Positions 48,321 through 57,038 of a stretch of DNA of 64,000 nt are shown here, one piece after another (the first letter of the stretch is position 1; every line of letters begins with the position of its first letter). A program made the position numbers and the translations under genes. The stretch comes from Cohaesibacter haloalkalitolerans. GTDB taxonomy: Bacteria > Pseudomonadota > Alphaproteobacteria > Rhizobiales > Cohaesibacteraceae. The stretch spans positions 62,001 through 126,000 of the forward strand of contig NZ_QNUM01000008.1 in the NCBI RefSeq assembly GCF_003574655.1. The letters run 5' to 3'. The notes under the pieces are model-generated. The model made no database searches. It was not told the DNA's origin and saw only the letters and a list, made by a program, of their open reading frames with translations.

Positions 48321-50261
48321 TTACTGCCCGCGCTGATCGATCATGAACGCATCAAAGAGCGCGGTGAGTTGCTCATGCGCATCAAGAGGCAAGATGGTCG
48401 CGATATGTTGGTCCGGCCTGACCACCACGACACAGCCCTTGGATCGGTCAATGCCGCGCATCTCGTAGATGTCCTTGTCTGGGTCGGTCTGAAACACTTT
48501 CTCGTAATCCCGCAACCCGTATTTGCCTTTTGCCGGCCACAGGTAATCCTGCAGGTCGTGCATCGCCAAATCCTGTTGCTGGAAGACCGCATAGGTGTCG
48601 ATGGCCGCATCGATATCCGCCCCTTTCGGCGTATATTTCTTCACCGGCGAGTTTTCATCATTGGCAAGAAAGTCAATCAAACGGGCAGAGGCCGAAGTCA
48701 GCTCCAAAGGTGATTGCGTGTCACCAAACACAAACAGACGCCAGCGACCATCCGCCTTCACCAGATGCCCCAGATGCTGGCTTCGGCCATCAGCCACACG
48801 CGTGGCTTCGGCAGAGTGGAACCGCTGACCAATGTGAAAACCGGTTGCCAATTCCTGATTTTCCTGGCCGGTGCAAATATATGACGGGTAGTATTCGATC
48901 GACGTCCCCGCCACGAACCCGCTTTGCCGCTTCATGAAAGCTTCAATCTTGGCGGTATCAATCTTGGCTTGATCGGACGCATCACCGGCAACCGGACGGG
49001 TGGCGACCAGCTTCGACAGCTCACGATCTGCATCGATCAGCTGTTGTGCAACCTTGCGGCGCTCAGTAGCGTAGGTGCTCAAAAGCTTGGGATCACTGCG
49101 ACGTTGCAGAACAGCGGCCAGCTTCCATCCAAGATTGAAGGTGTCCGGCAGCGAGGTGTTCAGCCCCCAACCACCCTTCGGGCTATGGGTGTGGCAGGCA
49201 TCCCCGGCCACAAACGCACGAGGAATGATGTCATCCGAGCTGCCAAGCGGCCGGTTGTCAAAGCGCTCCGCGATGCGCTGCCCCACTTCATAGACAGACC
49301 ACCAAGCCACCTCTTTTACGTCAAGCGTGTACGGACAGAAAACTTTCTGCGCCTTTGCGATCAGGTCTTTCTCCGTCAGTTTGACATCTGACGCACGCTT
49401 GTCTTTATCGAGCAGATCCAGCTCCACATAAAACCTGCAGAGATATCCGCCTTCCCGCGGAATGGTCATTACGGCCCCGTGGTCGTGGGACTGGAGGAAA
49501 CTCTTCACGCGGATATAGGGGAAATCTGTATTGAGAAGAATGTCCATCACCCCCCAGGCCTTGTTGGCAGATTCCCCCTGAAGCGGAATATCCAGAGCCT
49601 TGCGCACGCGGCTCCGCGCCCCATCGCAGCCGACGACATAACGGGCTTTGACGACCTCCTCTGCTCCGTTGCCATCCGCATCCGTCCGCTTGAACCTGGC
49701 CGTGATCGGGTAAGCGTCCAGATCCTGTGTCAGGCTATCGTCAATCTCCAAGGAAACCAGCTCGCGGCTGTAGTGAGGGTGCAGAGCGGTGATCGAATTC
49801 TTCATCCCGTCCAGCAAGAGCTCATGAAGGCGCGCCTGATTGACGATCCCATGGGTAAACTCGGAAAGCCCGGCTCTCGCATCAGGAATTTTATGGGTCA
49901 GTTTGATGTTTTGCGGGTTTTCGGGATCCGGTTCCCAAAATGTGTTTTGCTTCAGCTGATAGGTCTCTTTCACGACCATTTCGCTGCTGTTGAACGCTTC
50001 CATGATTTCCATGGTGCGCGAAGAAATACCATCAGCACGCCCGAACAGAAGCGGACCCGGCTCCTTGTCGACAATACAAGTTGTGATGTCAGCAAACTCG
50101 CTCATCTGACGCGCCATGGTCAAACCGGCCGGACCGGTGCCCACGATCAGGACATCGACTTGTGCTGGCAGGTCTTCAACCGAAGGGTTCGGATATGGTT
50201 TCCTTGCAGCATCCGGAATTTGATAATTGCCAGGTTTGAAGCCATTTAGATGAAATTGCAT
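48321..50261 (-). CDS. FAD-dependent aromatic hydroxylase, MobA / phenol 2-monooxygenase type
   Basis: A 646-residue group A flavoprotein hydroxylase: FAD fingerprint VGTGPAGLTMARQM (near residues 41-46), the DG motif VVGCDGARSRVRKAL, the GD motif GDACHTHSPKGGWGLNTSLP, and a C-terminal thioredoxin-like domain as in phenol hydroxylase and 3-hydroxybenzoate 4-monooxygenase. The closest well-known type by layout is MobA (3-hydroxybenzoate to protocatechuate). In this island, with hpa genes and no hpaBC, it may instead hydroxylate 3-hydroxyphenylacetate at C4 to homoprotocatechuate. It is transcribed alone, behind its own copy of the operator, with GGGAGGAGA before the ATG. Confidence 0.85.
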   Translation of the reverse strand: MQFHLNGFKPGNYQIPDAARKPYPNPSVEDLPAQVDVLIVGTGPAGLTMARQMSEFADITTCIVDKEPGPLLFGRADGISSRTMEIMEAFNSSEMVVKETYQLKQNTFWEPDPENPQNIKLTHKIPDARAGLSEFTHGIVNQARLHELLLDGMKNSITALHPHYSRELVSLEIDDSLTQDLDAYPITARFKRTDADGNGAEEVVKARYVVGCDGARSRVRKALDIPLQGESANKAWGVMDILLNTDFPYIRVKSFLQSHDHGAVMTIPREGGYLCRFYVELDLLDKDKRASDVKLTEKDLIAKAQKVFCPYTLDVKEVAWWSVYEVGQRIAERFDNRPLGSSDDIIPRAFVAGDACHTHSPKGGWGLNTSLPDTFNLGWKLAAVLQRRSDPKLLSTYATERRKVAQQLIDADRELSKLVATRPVAGDASDQAKIDTAKIEAFMKRQSGFVAGTSIEYYPSYICTGQENQELATGFHIGQRFHSAEATRVADGRSQHLGHLVKADGRWRLFVFGDTQSPLELTSASARLIDFLANDENSPVKKYTPKGADIDAAIDTYAVFQQQDLAMHDLQDYLWPAKGKYGLRDYEKVFQTDPDKDIYEMRGIDRSKGCVVVVRPDQHIATILPLDAHEQLTALFDAFMIDQRGQ

Positions 50262-50306
50262 GAAGTCTCCTCCCAGATCAGTGCAGATCTCTCTTTTGCG
50301 ACATTA

Positions 50307-50325
50307 TTTCACATGTTAATTAAAT
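50307..50325. promoter_or_regulatory. Candidate HpaR operator before the FAD hydroxylase gene
   Basis: Contains ACATGTTAA, the same nine bases as in the sites at 48 and 61 kb, in an A/T-rich setting, 46 bp before the start codon. The left half differs (TTTC instead of CTTA). Confidence 0.5.
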
Positions 50326-50661
50326 AGAAATGCAACTTTGGATATGCGCCTCGGCTGCAGGGTTTCCGCCTGTCACTCAGTTAACACCAAGGACCTGATT
50401 TTAAAATTCAGCACCCGCGCGGACAGGAAGACCAGCAGCCCCCGGCATCCGCTGCAGCCCCAGGCGAGATCTTTCTGACTATGAAGATTCAGGGTGTGAA
50501 CCGGCATGCAGAAACGGCCCGACGTCGTTTTAACTGCAATACCGGCTTTGCGCGATAGTTGACCGGAACGAGAGGGTAGGAACGCCCTCTGCTCAGGTCA
50601 TCCCTTGCATGATGACCTGAGACCCCGTGCCAACACGTCTGTTTTTCTTTAGAGTGCCCAA
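50326..50661. other. Gap between the hydroxylase promoter and hpaD, with hairpin
   Basis: 336 bp with no supported gene. At 50592-50621 CTCAGGTCATC and GATGACCTGAG make an 11-bp perfect stem with an eight-base loop, about 40 bp after the hpaD stop, so it is probably the end signal of the dctPQM-hpaD unit although no T-run follows. Confidence 0.55.
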
Positions 50662-51516
50662 TCAGTCGAGCGAAAAGACGACATTGGTTTGGCCGGTGCC
50701 GGATGAAGGGAAATATTCGGTGATCACCTCACCCTTGCCCTTGTAATCCTTCCAGCCAAGCGCACCGAACAGCATGATGGTATCGTGCATATCGCCCTCT
50801 CCATCGCAATATTTGGCATAGTCGGGCAGCATGTCGAGAAAGAGCTCGGTCTCGCCTTTCTGCCACATCTCCAAGACCCGGCGATCCACAACCTCGTTGA
50901 ATTTTGAGGAAATGGTGAAGGTGCCATTGTTCTCGGCATAGATATCGTTGGGCCAGATCTGGTGGCTGAGCGAACCCGAGGCGATCAGGGCGACCTTGGC
51001 GTCGGATTTTTCGATTGCCTTGCGGATGGCAAGCCCCAACCTGCGCGAGCTGTCGAGACTGTGAACGGTGCACATCGCAGCAACGGAGACGACCTTCAGC
51101 GCGGCATCTGCGTTCATGTAGCGCATCGGCACCAGTGTGCCATATTCAAGATCAAGGCTGTCGACCTGATGGCTGAGGGTGTAGACGCCGTCTTCTCGTG
51201 CGGTCTCGGCGATCAGGTCGCCCAGCGCCGCGTTGCCCTCATATTCATAAGGCAGATCCTTGATGAATTGGGGAAACTCATGCGACGTGAACATGCCCTT
51301 GAAGCGATGGTTGGCATTGATGTGGTAGGCCGCATTAACCAGCCAATGCGTGTCGAGCACAACAAAGGTGTCGGCACCGGCTTCCCGGGCGCGGCGACCG
51401 ATTTCGGCGTGGCCATCGATGGCGGCCTGTCGGCAGCCTTTCAGGTTTCCATCCCGTTCGGACATAACCATGGTTGGCACATGTGTGACCTTGGCGGCCA
51501 GTACGATTTCACCCAT
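50662..51516 (-). CDS. hpaD: 3,4-dihydroxyphenylacetate 2,3-dioxygenase, LigB (type III) family
   Basis: The 284 residues match the E. coli HpaD/HpcB family over the full length. Matching stretches are AAKVTHVPTMVMSE, CRQAAIDGHAEIGRR, DTHWLVNAAYHIN, LEYGTLVPMRYMN, ASGSLSHQIW and TELFPSSGTGQ-like ITEYFPSSGTGQTN. The His residues that bind iron are in place (THVP and DTHW, with a catalytic His in SLSH). The enzyme opens homoprotocatechuate next to the hydroxyls. It lies 63 bp after dctM, in the transporter operon rather than with the other hpa genes, where a second, unrelated dioxygenase is found. Confidence 0.93.
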   Translation of the reverse strand: MGEIVLAAKVTHVPTMVMSERDGNLKGCRQAAIDGHAEIGRRAREAGADTFVVLDTHWLVNAAYHINANHRFKGMFTSHEFPQFIKDLPYEYEGNAALGDLIAETAREDGVYTLSHQVDSLDLEYGTLVPMRYMNADAALKVVSVAAMCTVHSLDSSRRLGLAIRKAIEKSDAKVALIASGSLSHQIWPNDIYAENNGTFTISSKFNEVVDRRVLEMWQKGETELFLDMLPDYAKYCDGEGDMHDTIMLFGALGWKDYKGKGEVITEYFPSSGTGQTNVVFSLD

Positions 51517-51579
51517 AGCTTTTCCTCCCTCTATGGTGAATGGACGCGTTTCCGTTGCCTCCCGGCTGGTGGCCTGCTG

Positions 51580-52893
51580 TCAGCCGACCACCAGCATGAG
51601 GGAAAGGAACGGGAAAAAGATAAGCAGCAACAGCCGCAGGATATCGGCAATCCAGAAAGGCAGGATGCCTTTGAAGATTGTCTTGAGCGCAACGTCGGGC
51701 AAGGTCGCCTTGAGCACGAAGACATTCATGCCGATCGGTGGTGTGATGAGAGAAATCTCGGTCACGACAACCACGATGATACCGAACCAGATGAGGGTGT
51801 TTTCCGTGTCCGAAAGCAGCTCCAGGCCGAAGTCGAGCTGATACATCAGCGGATAGAAGATGGGAACGGTCAAGAGGATCATCGACAGGCTCTCCAGCAC
51901 GGTGCCCAGCAGCAGATAGACGATGGTGATGACCGCCATGATGACCCAGGCGTTGACCTCAAGAGAACCCACATAGGAGGCCAGTTCATCGGGCAGGCCA
52001 GCAAGGTTGATGTAGTTCGAGAAGACTTCGGCACCGATGATCACGAGAAAGATCATCGCGGTGCTTTCGGCCGTGTCCATCAGGGCGCGCCAGACTTCCG
52101 GCACTTTGGCGTGACCGGTGACAACAACCATGACAAGCGCCATGCCTGCGCCCATGCCAGCGGCTTCGATCGGCGTGAAGAAGCCGCCATAGATGCCGAT
52201 CATGATGAAGGCGAACAGGGCAACCGACAGGATCACACCATAGAGGCCTTCGACCGGATGATCATCCACATCATAGGATTCGGGAGCCAGCGAAGGGTTC
52301 AGTTTGACAGCCGCCCATACCGCGATGACATAGCCCAGCAATCCGATGAGGCCGGGAACGATCCCCGCCAGAAACAGCAATCCGATGTCACTTTCTGTCA
52401 AAATGCCATAGATGATCAGGATGACCGACGGCGGAATAAGAATACCGAGTGTCCCACCTGCGGCAATGGCTCCGGAAGACAGGCTGTCGGAGTACCCAAA
52501 CTTGCGCAGGGACGGCATGGCGACCTTCGACATCGTTGCCGCTGTTGCCAGCGACGAGCCGGATACCGCAGAGAAGCCGCCGCATGAAAGAACTGCGGCC
52601 ATGGCCAAGCCACCCGGCAGACGACGCACAAGGCGTTGTGTCGCCGAGAACAGGCCGGAGGCAACCCCGGAATAGGCGAGCAGGTTGCCCATGAAAATGA
52701 ACAGTGGAATGACCGACAGCGAATAGGAGAAGACGGAGTCAAAGGCAGTCGTCGACAGCATCACGAGAGAAGCTTCAACCCCGCGCAACAACGCAAATCC
52801 GATTGTGCCGACGACAATCATCGCAATCGCGATGGGCACGCGAAACATCGCCAGCGCAAGCAACAGAGCCGTGGCAATCAAAGGTTCGGTCAT
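51580..52893 (-). CDS. dctM: TRAP transporter large membrane subunit DctM
   Basis: A 437-residue membrane protein with about 12 hydrophobic segments and the DctM phrases MGNLLAYSGVASGLFSAT, GSSLATAATMSKVAMPSL and GTLGILIPPSVILIIYG. It drives sodium-coupled uptake with DctQ and DctP. The start codon comes one base after the dctQ stop; a further upstream Met in the frame is not needed. Confidence 0.95.
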   Translation of the reverse strand: MTEPLIATALLLALAMFRVPIAIAMIVVGTIGFALLRGVEASLVMLSTTAFDSVFSYSLSVIPLFIFMGNLLAYSGVASGLFSATQRLVRRLPGGLAMAAVLSCGGFSAVSGSSLATAATMSKVAMPSLRKFGYSDSLSSGAIAAGGTLGILIPPSVILIIYGILTESDIGLLFLAGIVPGLIGLLGYVIAVWAAVKLNPSLAPESYDVDDHPVEGLYGVILSVALFAFIMIGIYGGFFTPIEAAGMGAGMALVMVVVTGHAKVPEVWRALMDTAESTAMIFLVIIGAEVFSNYINLAGLPDELASYVGSLEVNAWVIMAVITIVYLLLGTVLESLSMILLTVPIFYPLMYQLDFGLELLSDTENTLIWFGIIVVVVTEISLITPPIGMNVFVLKATLPDVALKTIFKGILPFWIADILRLLLLIFFPFLSLMLVVG

Positions 52894-52894
52894 G

Positions 52895-53395
52895 TCAGAA
52901 CTCCAGACGTTTGCGCAATGGGACCAGCACAATCAGGCCGCTGACGAGATAGGTGATTGCTCCAAGGGCCGCAGCGGGCCATACCGGCAGCGACAGGTCA
53001 TTGGTAACCGCGCCGTCTTCTATCAGCTTCAGCCCGTGTGCTCCGACATTCCAGCTGAGAACAAAGAACACCACTGCCGTTACCGCGGCACCGAATTTTC
53101 CGATCCGCAGATAGGTCTCGGAACTCCAGAAATGGCTCAGCAGGTCCACTTCCACGTGGCTATCCTTGAAGGTCGTCATCGGCAAGGCGGTGAGCACCAG
53201 ATCGGCGAGCAGAATCTGTGTCAACTCGAAGGCTCCAGGCAGGGGCGCCTCAAAGAAATAGCGCCCGATGACGTCAATCACCGTCACTGCAACCAGCATC
53301 AGCAGAAAGGCGGCCGCCATCGCGGGCAGAACGCGGATGATGATGAAGCGAAGCCCTTTGAGGGGCTTCGGGTGTTTTTTATGTGCGGCCATCAT
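52895..53395 (-). CDS. dctQ: TRAP transporter small membrane subunit DctQ
   Basis: 166 residues with four membrane helices and the DctQ marks VTVIDVIGRYFFEAPLPGAF and DSHVEVDLLSHF. It overlaps the dctP stop by four bases and is followed at once by dctM. The organic acid carried is inferred from the neighbouring hpa genes. Confidence 0.94.
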   Translation of the reverse strand: MMAAHKKHPKPLKGLRFIIIRVLPAMAAAFLLMLVAVTVIDVIGRYFFEAPLPGAFELTQILLADLVLTALPMTTFKDSHVEVDLLSHFWSSETYLRIGKFGAAVTAVVFFVLSWNVGAHGLKLIEDGAVTNDLSLPVWPAAALGAITYLVSGLIVLVPLRKRLEF

Positions 53396-54417
53396 TTGTT
53401 CGGCTTTGCTGTTTGCATGCTGGCAAGCGCTCCGGCGGCATCATAGCCCTGAGCAGCGACAGCATCGACCCAGACCTTCTCTATACCCGCCGACACATCC
53501 ATGATTTCAGCCAGAACGGCGTCGTCAGCCTCATAGACATCGATACCGGCTTTCCTGGTGGTTGCCAGCCCGTCGGTATCGGCGGCGTCCCAGGCCTTGC
53601 CAGCCAGTTCAGCAAAGGCTTCACCGGAGACAGACATAATCGCCTTCTGGTCGTCTTCCGAGATCCCGTCCCACTTGGCCTGATTCATCACCAGAAACCA
53701 AGATGTGTTGTAGAGCCCGCCGGGCACGGTCATCACATCGGTAATATGCTTGTCCAGTTTGAAGGCACGGACGGAATCCATGGCCATGCAGATGCCGTCG
53801 ATCACACCACGGGTCAGCTTTTCATAGACTTCGCCCGATGACATGAACAGGGTGGTTGCCCCCACGCCGGACATCAGATCCGCCGGATAGCCGCCCGGTG
53901 TTCTGAGCTTGAAGCCCTGAAACTTGTCCGGGCTGTCAAAGTGATAGCCCTTGGAGAGCAGCACGCCCGGGCCATGGGTGAAGAGCCCCAGAAGCTTGGT
54001 GCCTTCATGTTCCTTGGCTGCCTCCAGTTGACCACCGTAGACACTCCAGAAATTCTTCGAGATCTCGACCGCGCTTTTCCCGAGGAAGGAAAACTGGCCA
54101 ACACGGGAACGCAGGAAGCGGTCATCCTTGGTGAAGCTGTGCAGGCCATAGGTGATGTCGGCGACACCGTCCTTGGCCATGTCGAAATGTGCAGGGGGCG
54201 CACCGAGCGGCTTTGCCAGCACCCGAACCGTTACGCGCCCTTGGGTAACCTCACCCACCTGTTTGGCCCATGGCTTGATGGCGTCCATGACCAGAGGGTG
54301 CCGTGGCGGCAGCCAGCTGGACAGAACCAGTTCAGTGGCTGCGCTTGCGGCTCCACTCCCAAGCATGGAGACCGCGAGCATGGCACTCGCAAGAAATGCG
54401 CGTCTGGAAATGATCAT
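53392..54417 (-). CDS. dctP: TRAP transporter solute-binding protein DctP
   Basis: A 341-residue periplasmic binding protein with an Arg-Arg signal peptide (MIISRRAFLASAMLAVSMLG) and the DctP fold. The start follows GGGAGGAACATCC; 49 further open codons upstream are disregarded. It heads the dctPQM-hpaD unit and is a near-duplicate of the orphan DctP at 46924-47946. Likely ligand: a hydroxylated phenylacetate or related aromatic acid, by context only. Confidence 0.94.
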   Translation of the reverse strand: MIISRRAFLASAMLAVSMLGSGAASAATELVLSSWLPPRHPLVMDAIKPWAKQVGEVTQGRVTVRVLAKPLGAPPAHFDMAKDGVADITYGLHSFTKDDRFLRSRVGQFSFLGKSAVEISKNFWSVYGGQLEAAKEHEGTKLLGLFTHGPGVLLSKGYHFDSPDKFQGFKLRTPGGYPADLMSGVGATTLFMSSGEVYEKLTRGVIDGICMAMDSVRAFKLDKHITDVMTVPGGLYNTSWFLVMNQAKWDGISEDDQKAIMSVSGEAFAELAGKAWDAADTDGLATTRKAGIDVYEADDAVLAEIMDVSAGIEKVWVDAVAAQGYDAAGALASMQTAKPNK

Positions 54418-54521
54418 GGATGTTCCTCCCCCCATTGACCTGTCTGTGACCTGTTTGTGATCCAACCGGTCTGATCTACGGCCTCTCCTCCGGACACCGT
54501 CGCTCACCGATCGCGAATTAT

Positions 54522-54533
54522 TTAACTTGTTAA
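54522..54533. promoter_or_regulatory. Candidate HpaR operator before dctPQM-hpaD
   Basis: TTAACTTGTTAA differs at one central base from the perfect TTAACATGTTAA of the sites at 48 and 61 kb. It lies about 105 bp before the dctP start and after the hpaI stop. Confidence 0.5.
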
Positions 54534-54582
54534 CAATAATAGCAGAGTTCACTCTGCTTTCCATTGCCTACATTTGTCGAAT

Positions 54583-55344
54583 TCAGACAAAAGTCTTGCG
54601 CAAGGCCAACAGCCCGCCGCGCAAAACGCCCACGTCGGACCCGATGGCCAGAAACTCGACCCCGAGTTCCTTGTAGCCTTGGGCAAGCGTCTGGTCTGAC
54701 GTAAGAATTCCCGCTGCCTTGCCGGCGGAACGGATCTTCTTCAAGGTGTCGTTGACAATCGCCTGAACTTCCGGAGCACCCGGGCGCCCCAGATATCCAA
54801 GGTCAGCCGCCAGATCGGCGGGACCGACAAACACACCGTCGACGCCATCCACGGCGAGGATATCATCAAGCGCGTCGAGCCCGGCCTTGCTCTCCACCTG
54901 CAGCAAGACACAGATTTCATCGTTGGCTGTCTGCAAATAGTCGGAAATCCCGTTGTAGGACGAGGCCCGGGCGAGGGCCGCGCCGACGCCACGCACACCG
55001 TGCGGCGGGTATTTGGCCGACCGGACGACTTCTGCTGCCTGCTTTCCGCTTTCAATCATGGGAACGAGCAAGGTCTGGGCTCCGATGTCCAGCATCTGCT
55101 TGATCTCGGCCCGATTGTCATCGCGCGTCCGGACCACTGCCTGGGTCTGCGCTCCGATGGCGCGGAGTTGCGACAGGGTATCACGCAGGCCGTTCGGGCC
55201 ATGCTCGCCATCAATCAGCAACCAGTCAAACCCGGTTCCTGCGCATAGTTCCGCAACAGACGGGTCGCCCAAGCCGAGCCAGAGGCCGATTTGGGTCTCC
55301 CCCTTCTTGAGGCGCATCTTGAAGCTATTCATTTGGGCTGGCAT
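54583..55344 (-). CDS. hpaI: 4-hydroxy-2-oxoheptanedioate aldolase
   Basis: HpaI splits 4-hydroxy-2-oxoheptanedioate into pyruvate and succinate semialdehyde, the last ring-derived step. The class II HpcH/HpaI fold is clear: LLIDGEHGPNGLRD (catalytic His), VRTRDDN, LLVPMIESGKQA, LLQVESKAGLDALDDI and VDGVFVGPADLAADLGYLG. With the start at MPAQMNSFKM, nine bases after GGAGA, it has 253 residues, near the E. coli length (262). hpaH ends ten bases upstream. Confidence 0.93.
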   Translation of the reverse strand: MPAQMNSFKMRLKKGETQIGLWLGLGDPSVAELCAGTGFDWLLIDGEHGPNGLRDTLSQLRAIGAQTQAVVRTRDDNRAEIKQMLDIGAQTLLVPMIESGKQAAEVVRSAKYPPHGVRGVGAALARASSYNGISDYLQTANDEICVLLQVESKAGLDALDDILAVDGVDGVFVGPADLAADLGYLGRPGAPEVQAIVNDTLKKIRSAGKAAGILTSDQTLAQGYKELGVEFLAIGSDVGVLRGGLLALRKTFV

Positions 55345-55354
55345 GGGGTCTCCT

Positions 55355-56155
55355 TCACTCAAAGTTCACTGTGACCTGGCCGAAGCTGCCATAATCAGCG
55401 TGGATATATGTGCCGGATGGACACTCGATGGGCGCAATGAACGACCCGGCCAGAACGACCTGCCCCGCCTCGATGCGCTGCCCATATTGCCCCATCCGCT
55501 CCGACAGCCAGACGATGCCCATGACCGGATCATTCAGCACCGCAGCGCCAAGGCCCGTGGCGATGACTTCGTCATTCCTGGTCAGGATCGCTCCCACCCA
55601 CCTGAGGTCAAACACCTCTGGCGCATGGCGCTGTTTTCCCAAAACGATGCCACCATTGGCAGCATTGTCGGAGACCGTGTCGAAGATCTTTCTGGTCTGG
55701 CCGGTGCTGGCGTCCTGCCGTGCGATCCGGGTGTCGAGAATTTCAAGGGCAGGTGCAACATACTCTGTCGCCGCCAGAACATCCTCGCGGCTGACCTTGC
55801 CTTCCAGCGGTGCCTTCATGATGAAGGCGATTTCCGCCTCGATGCGCGGCTGGATGAAGCGTGTCGCCGGAATGGCGGCCCCGTCTGCAAAGTCCATGTC
55901 GTCGTAAAGGACACCGCTGTCCGGAGTGGAAATCCCGAGGGCATCCTGCATGACCTTGGATGTCAGACCGATTTTCCAGCCGATGATGGATCTGCCCTGA
56001 GCCATCTTGTGCGGCATCTGCGCGGCCTGAATCGCATAGGCATCATCCAGTGTGATGTCCGGGTGACGCACAGAAAGCAGACCGATCTGTTGCCGTGTTT
56101 GCTCCGCCTTCAGCAAGTCTGCTGCTGCAGTTTGGATCTCGTTTGTACTCAGCAT
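55355..56155 (-). CDS. hpaH: 2-oxo-hept-4-ene-1,7-dioate hydratase
   Basis: HpaH adds water to 2-oxohept-4-ene-1,7-dioate. The 266 residues are of the hydratase/decarboxylase family, with GWKIGLTSKVMQDALGI, RIEAEIAFIMKAPL and NDPVMGIVWLSERMG close to E. coli HpaH and MhpD. It overlaps the upstream hpaG gene by seven bases, showing tight coupling. Confidence 0.93.
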   Translation of the reverse strand: MLSTNEIQTAAADLLKAEQTRQQIGLLSVRHPDITLDDAYAIQAAQMPHKMAQGRSIIGWKIGLTSKVMQDALGISTPDSGVLYDDMDFADGAAIPATRFIQPRIEAEIAFIMKAPLEGKVSREDVLAATEYVAPALEILDTRIARQDASTGQTRKIFDTVSDNAANGGIVLGKQRHAPEVFDLRWVGAILTRNDEVIATGLGAAVLNDPVMGIVWLSERMGQYGQRIEAGQVVLAGSFIAPIECPSGTYIHADYGSFGQVTVNFE

Positions 56156-57027
56156 TGTTCATCCTCCACGCCATTGCGCAGCAGGCCAATGCCTTCCGCT
56201 TCCACCTCGACCACGTCCCCCGGCCGCAACCAGATTGGCGGGTCAAAGCGTGCTCCGGCTCCCGTCGGCGTGCCGCAGACGATGACATCGCCGGGAACCA
56301 GCGTACAGAAGGTCGATACATAGGCGATGATGTAGCGGAAGCTGAACATCATGCGGGACGTGCGGTCCTGCTGACGCACCTCGCCATTGACCCGCGTCAC
56401 CAGTTCGATGTCATCGAGCTGGTCTGCCGTACGGAACGGAACGAGCCACGGGCCAATGGCGCCGGACTGGTCCCAGTTCTTGCCCTGGGTGACATTGAAT
56501 TTGGCATGGCGCACCCAGTCGCGGATTGTCCCCTCGTTGCACAGGGTCAGCGCGGCGATGTGATCATAGGCATCCGCCTCGGCGATACGGCGTCCACCCT
56601 TGCCAATGACAATGGTGACTTCGCCTTCATAGTCGAGCTGCGGGCTTTCCGGCGGGCGCACAAGATTGCCGCCATGGCCGGTGAAGCTGCGCGGAAAGCG
56701 GATGAACATGGACGGTTTCGACGGTGCGGCTTGGCCATCCTTGTATTCGGCATTGCGGTCAGGAAAATTGACACCGATGCAGATGAGCTTTTCCGGCTTG
56801 TCGATGGGGATGAGAAAGTCGACATCCTCTTCGCGATAGGTCGCAGAACGCCCCTCGGCGGCCTTGATGATCTCTTCTAGAGCGCCTGCCTCGATCACCT
56901 GTTTGAGGCCTGAAAAGCGGGCGCCGAACTCGGGTGTCAAATCGACGATGCCGTTGTCGGTCACAAGGCCGTAGCGATCGGCTCCATTGGCGCGGAAGGC
57001 CGCAACGCGAGCGGGAATGGATTTCAT
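56149..57027 (-). CDS. hpaG: Fumarylacetoacetate hydrolase family protein, HpaG-type decarboxylase
   Basis: A 292-residue FAH-fold protein with metal ligands in the DYEGEVTIVIGKGGR segment and GDVIVCGTPTGAGARFDPP. By position between hpaH and the dehydrogenase genes it should decarboxylate 5-oxopent-3-ene-1,2,5-tricarboxylate. In E. coli HpaG has two FAH domains in tandem, for isomerisation and decarboxylation; only one is present here, and no second FAH gene was seen in the window. Isomerisation is covered by HpaF or happens in this one domain. Confidence 0.85.
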   Translation of the reverse strand: MKSIPARVAAFRANGADRYGLVTDNGIVDLTPEFGARFSGLKQVIEAGALEEIIKAAEGRSATYREEDVDFLIPIDKPEKLICIGVNFPDRNAEYKDGQAAPSKPSMFIRFPRSFTGHGGNLVRPPESPQLDYEGEVTIVIGKGGRRIAEADAYDHIAALTLCNEGTIRDWVRHAKFNVTQGKNWDQSGAIGPWLVPFRTADQLDDIELVTRVNGEVRQQDRTSRMMFSFRYIIAYVSTFCTLVPGDVIVCGTPTGAGARFDPPIWLRPGDVVEVEAEGIGLLRNGVEDEQC

Positions 57028-57038
57028 GGTCAGCCTCC

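Noticed and set aside
48321-50261. Naming the FAD hydroxylase mobA outright
   Set aside because: The fold and length fit MobA, but there is no protocatechuate pathway in the window and the gene context points to phenylacetates, so the substrate is left open.
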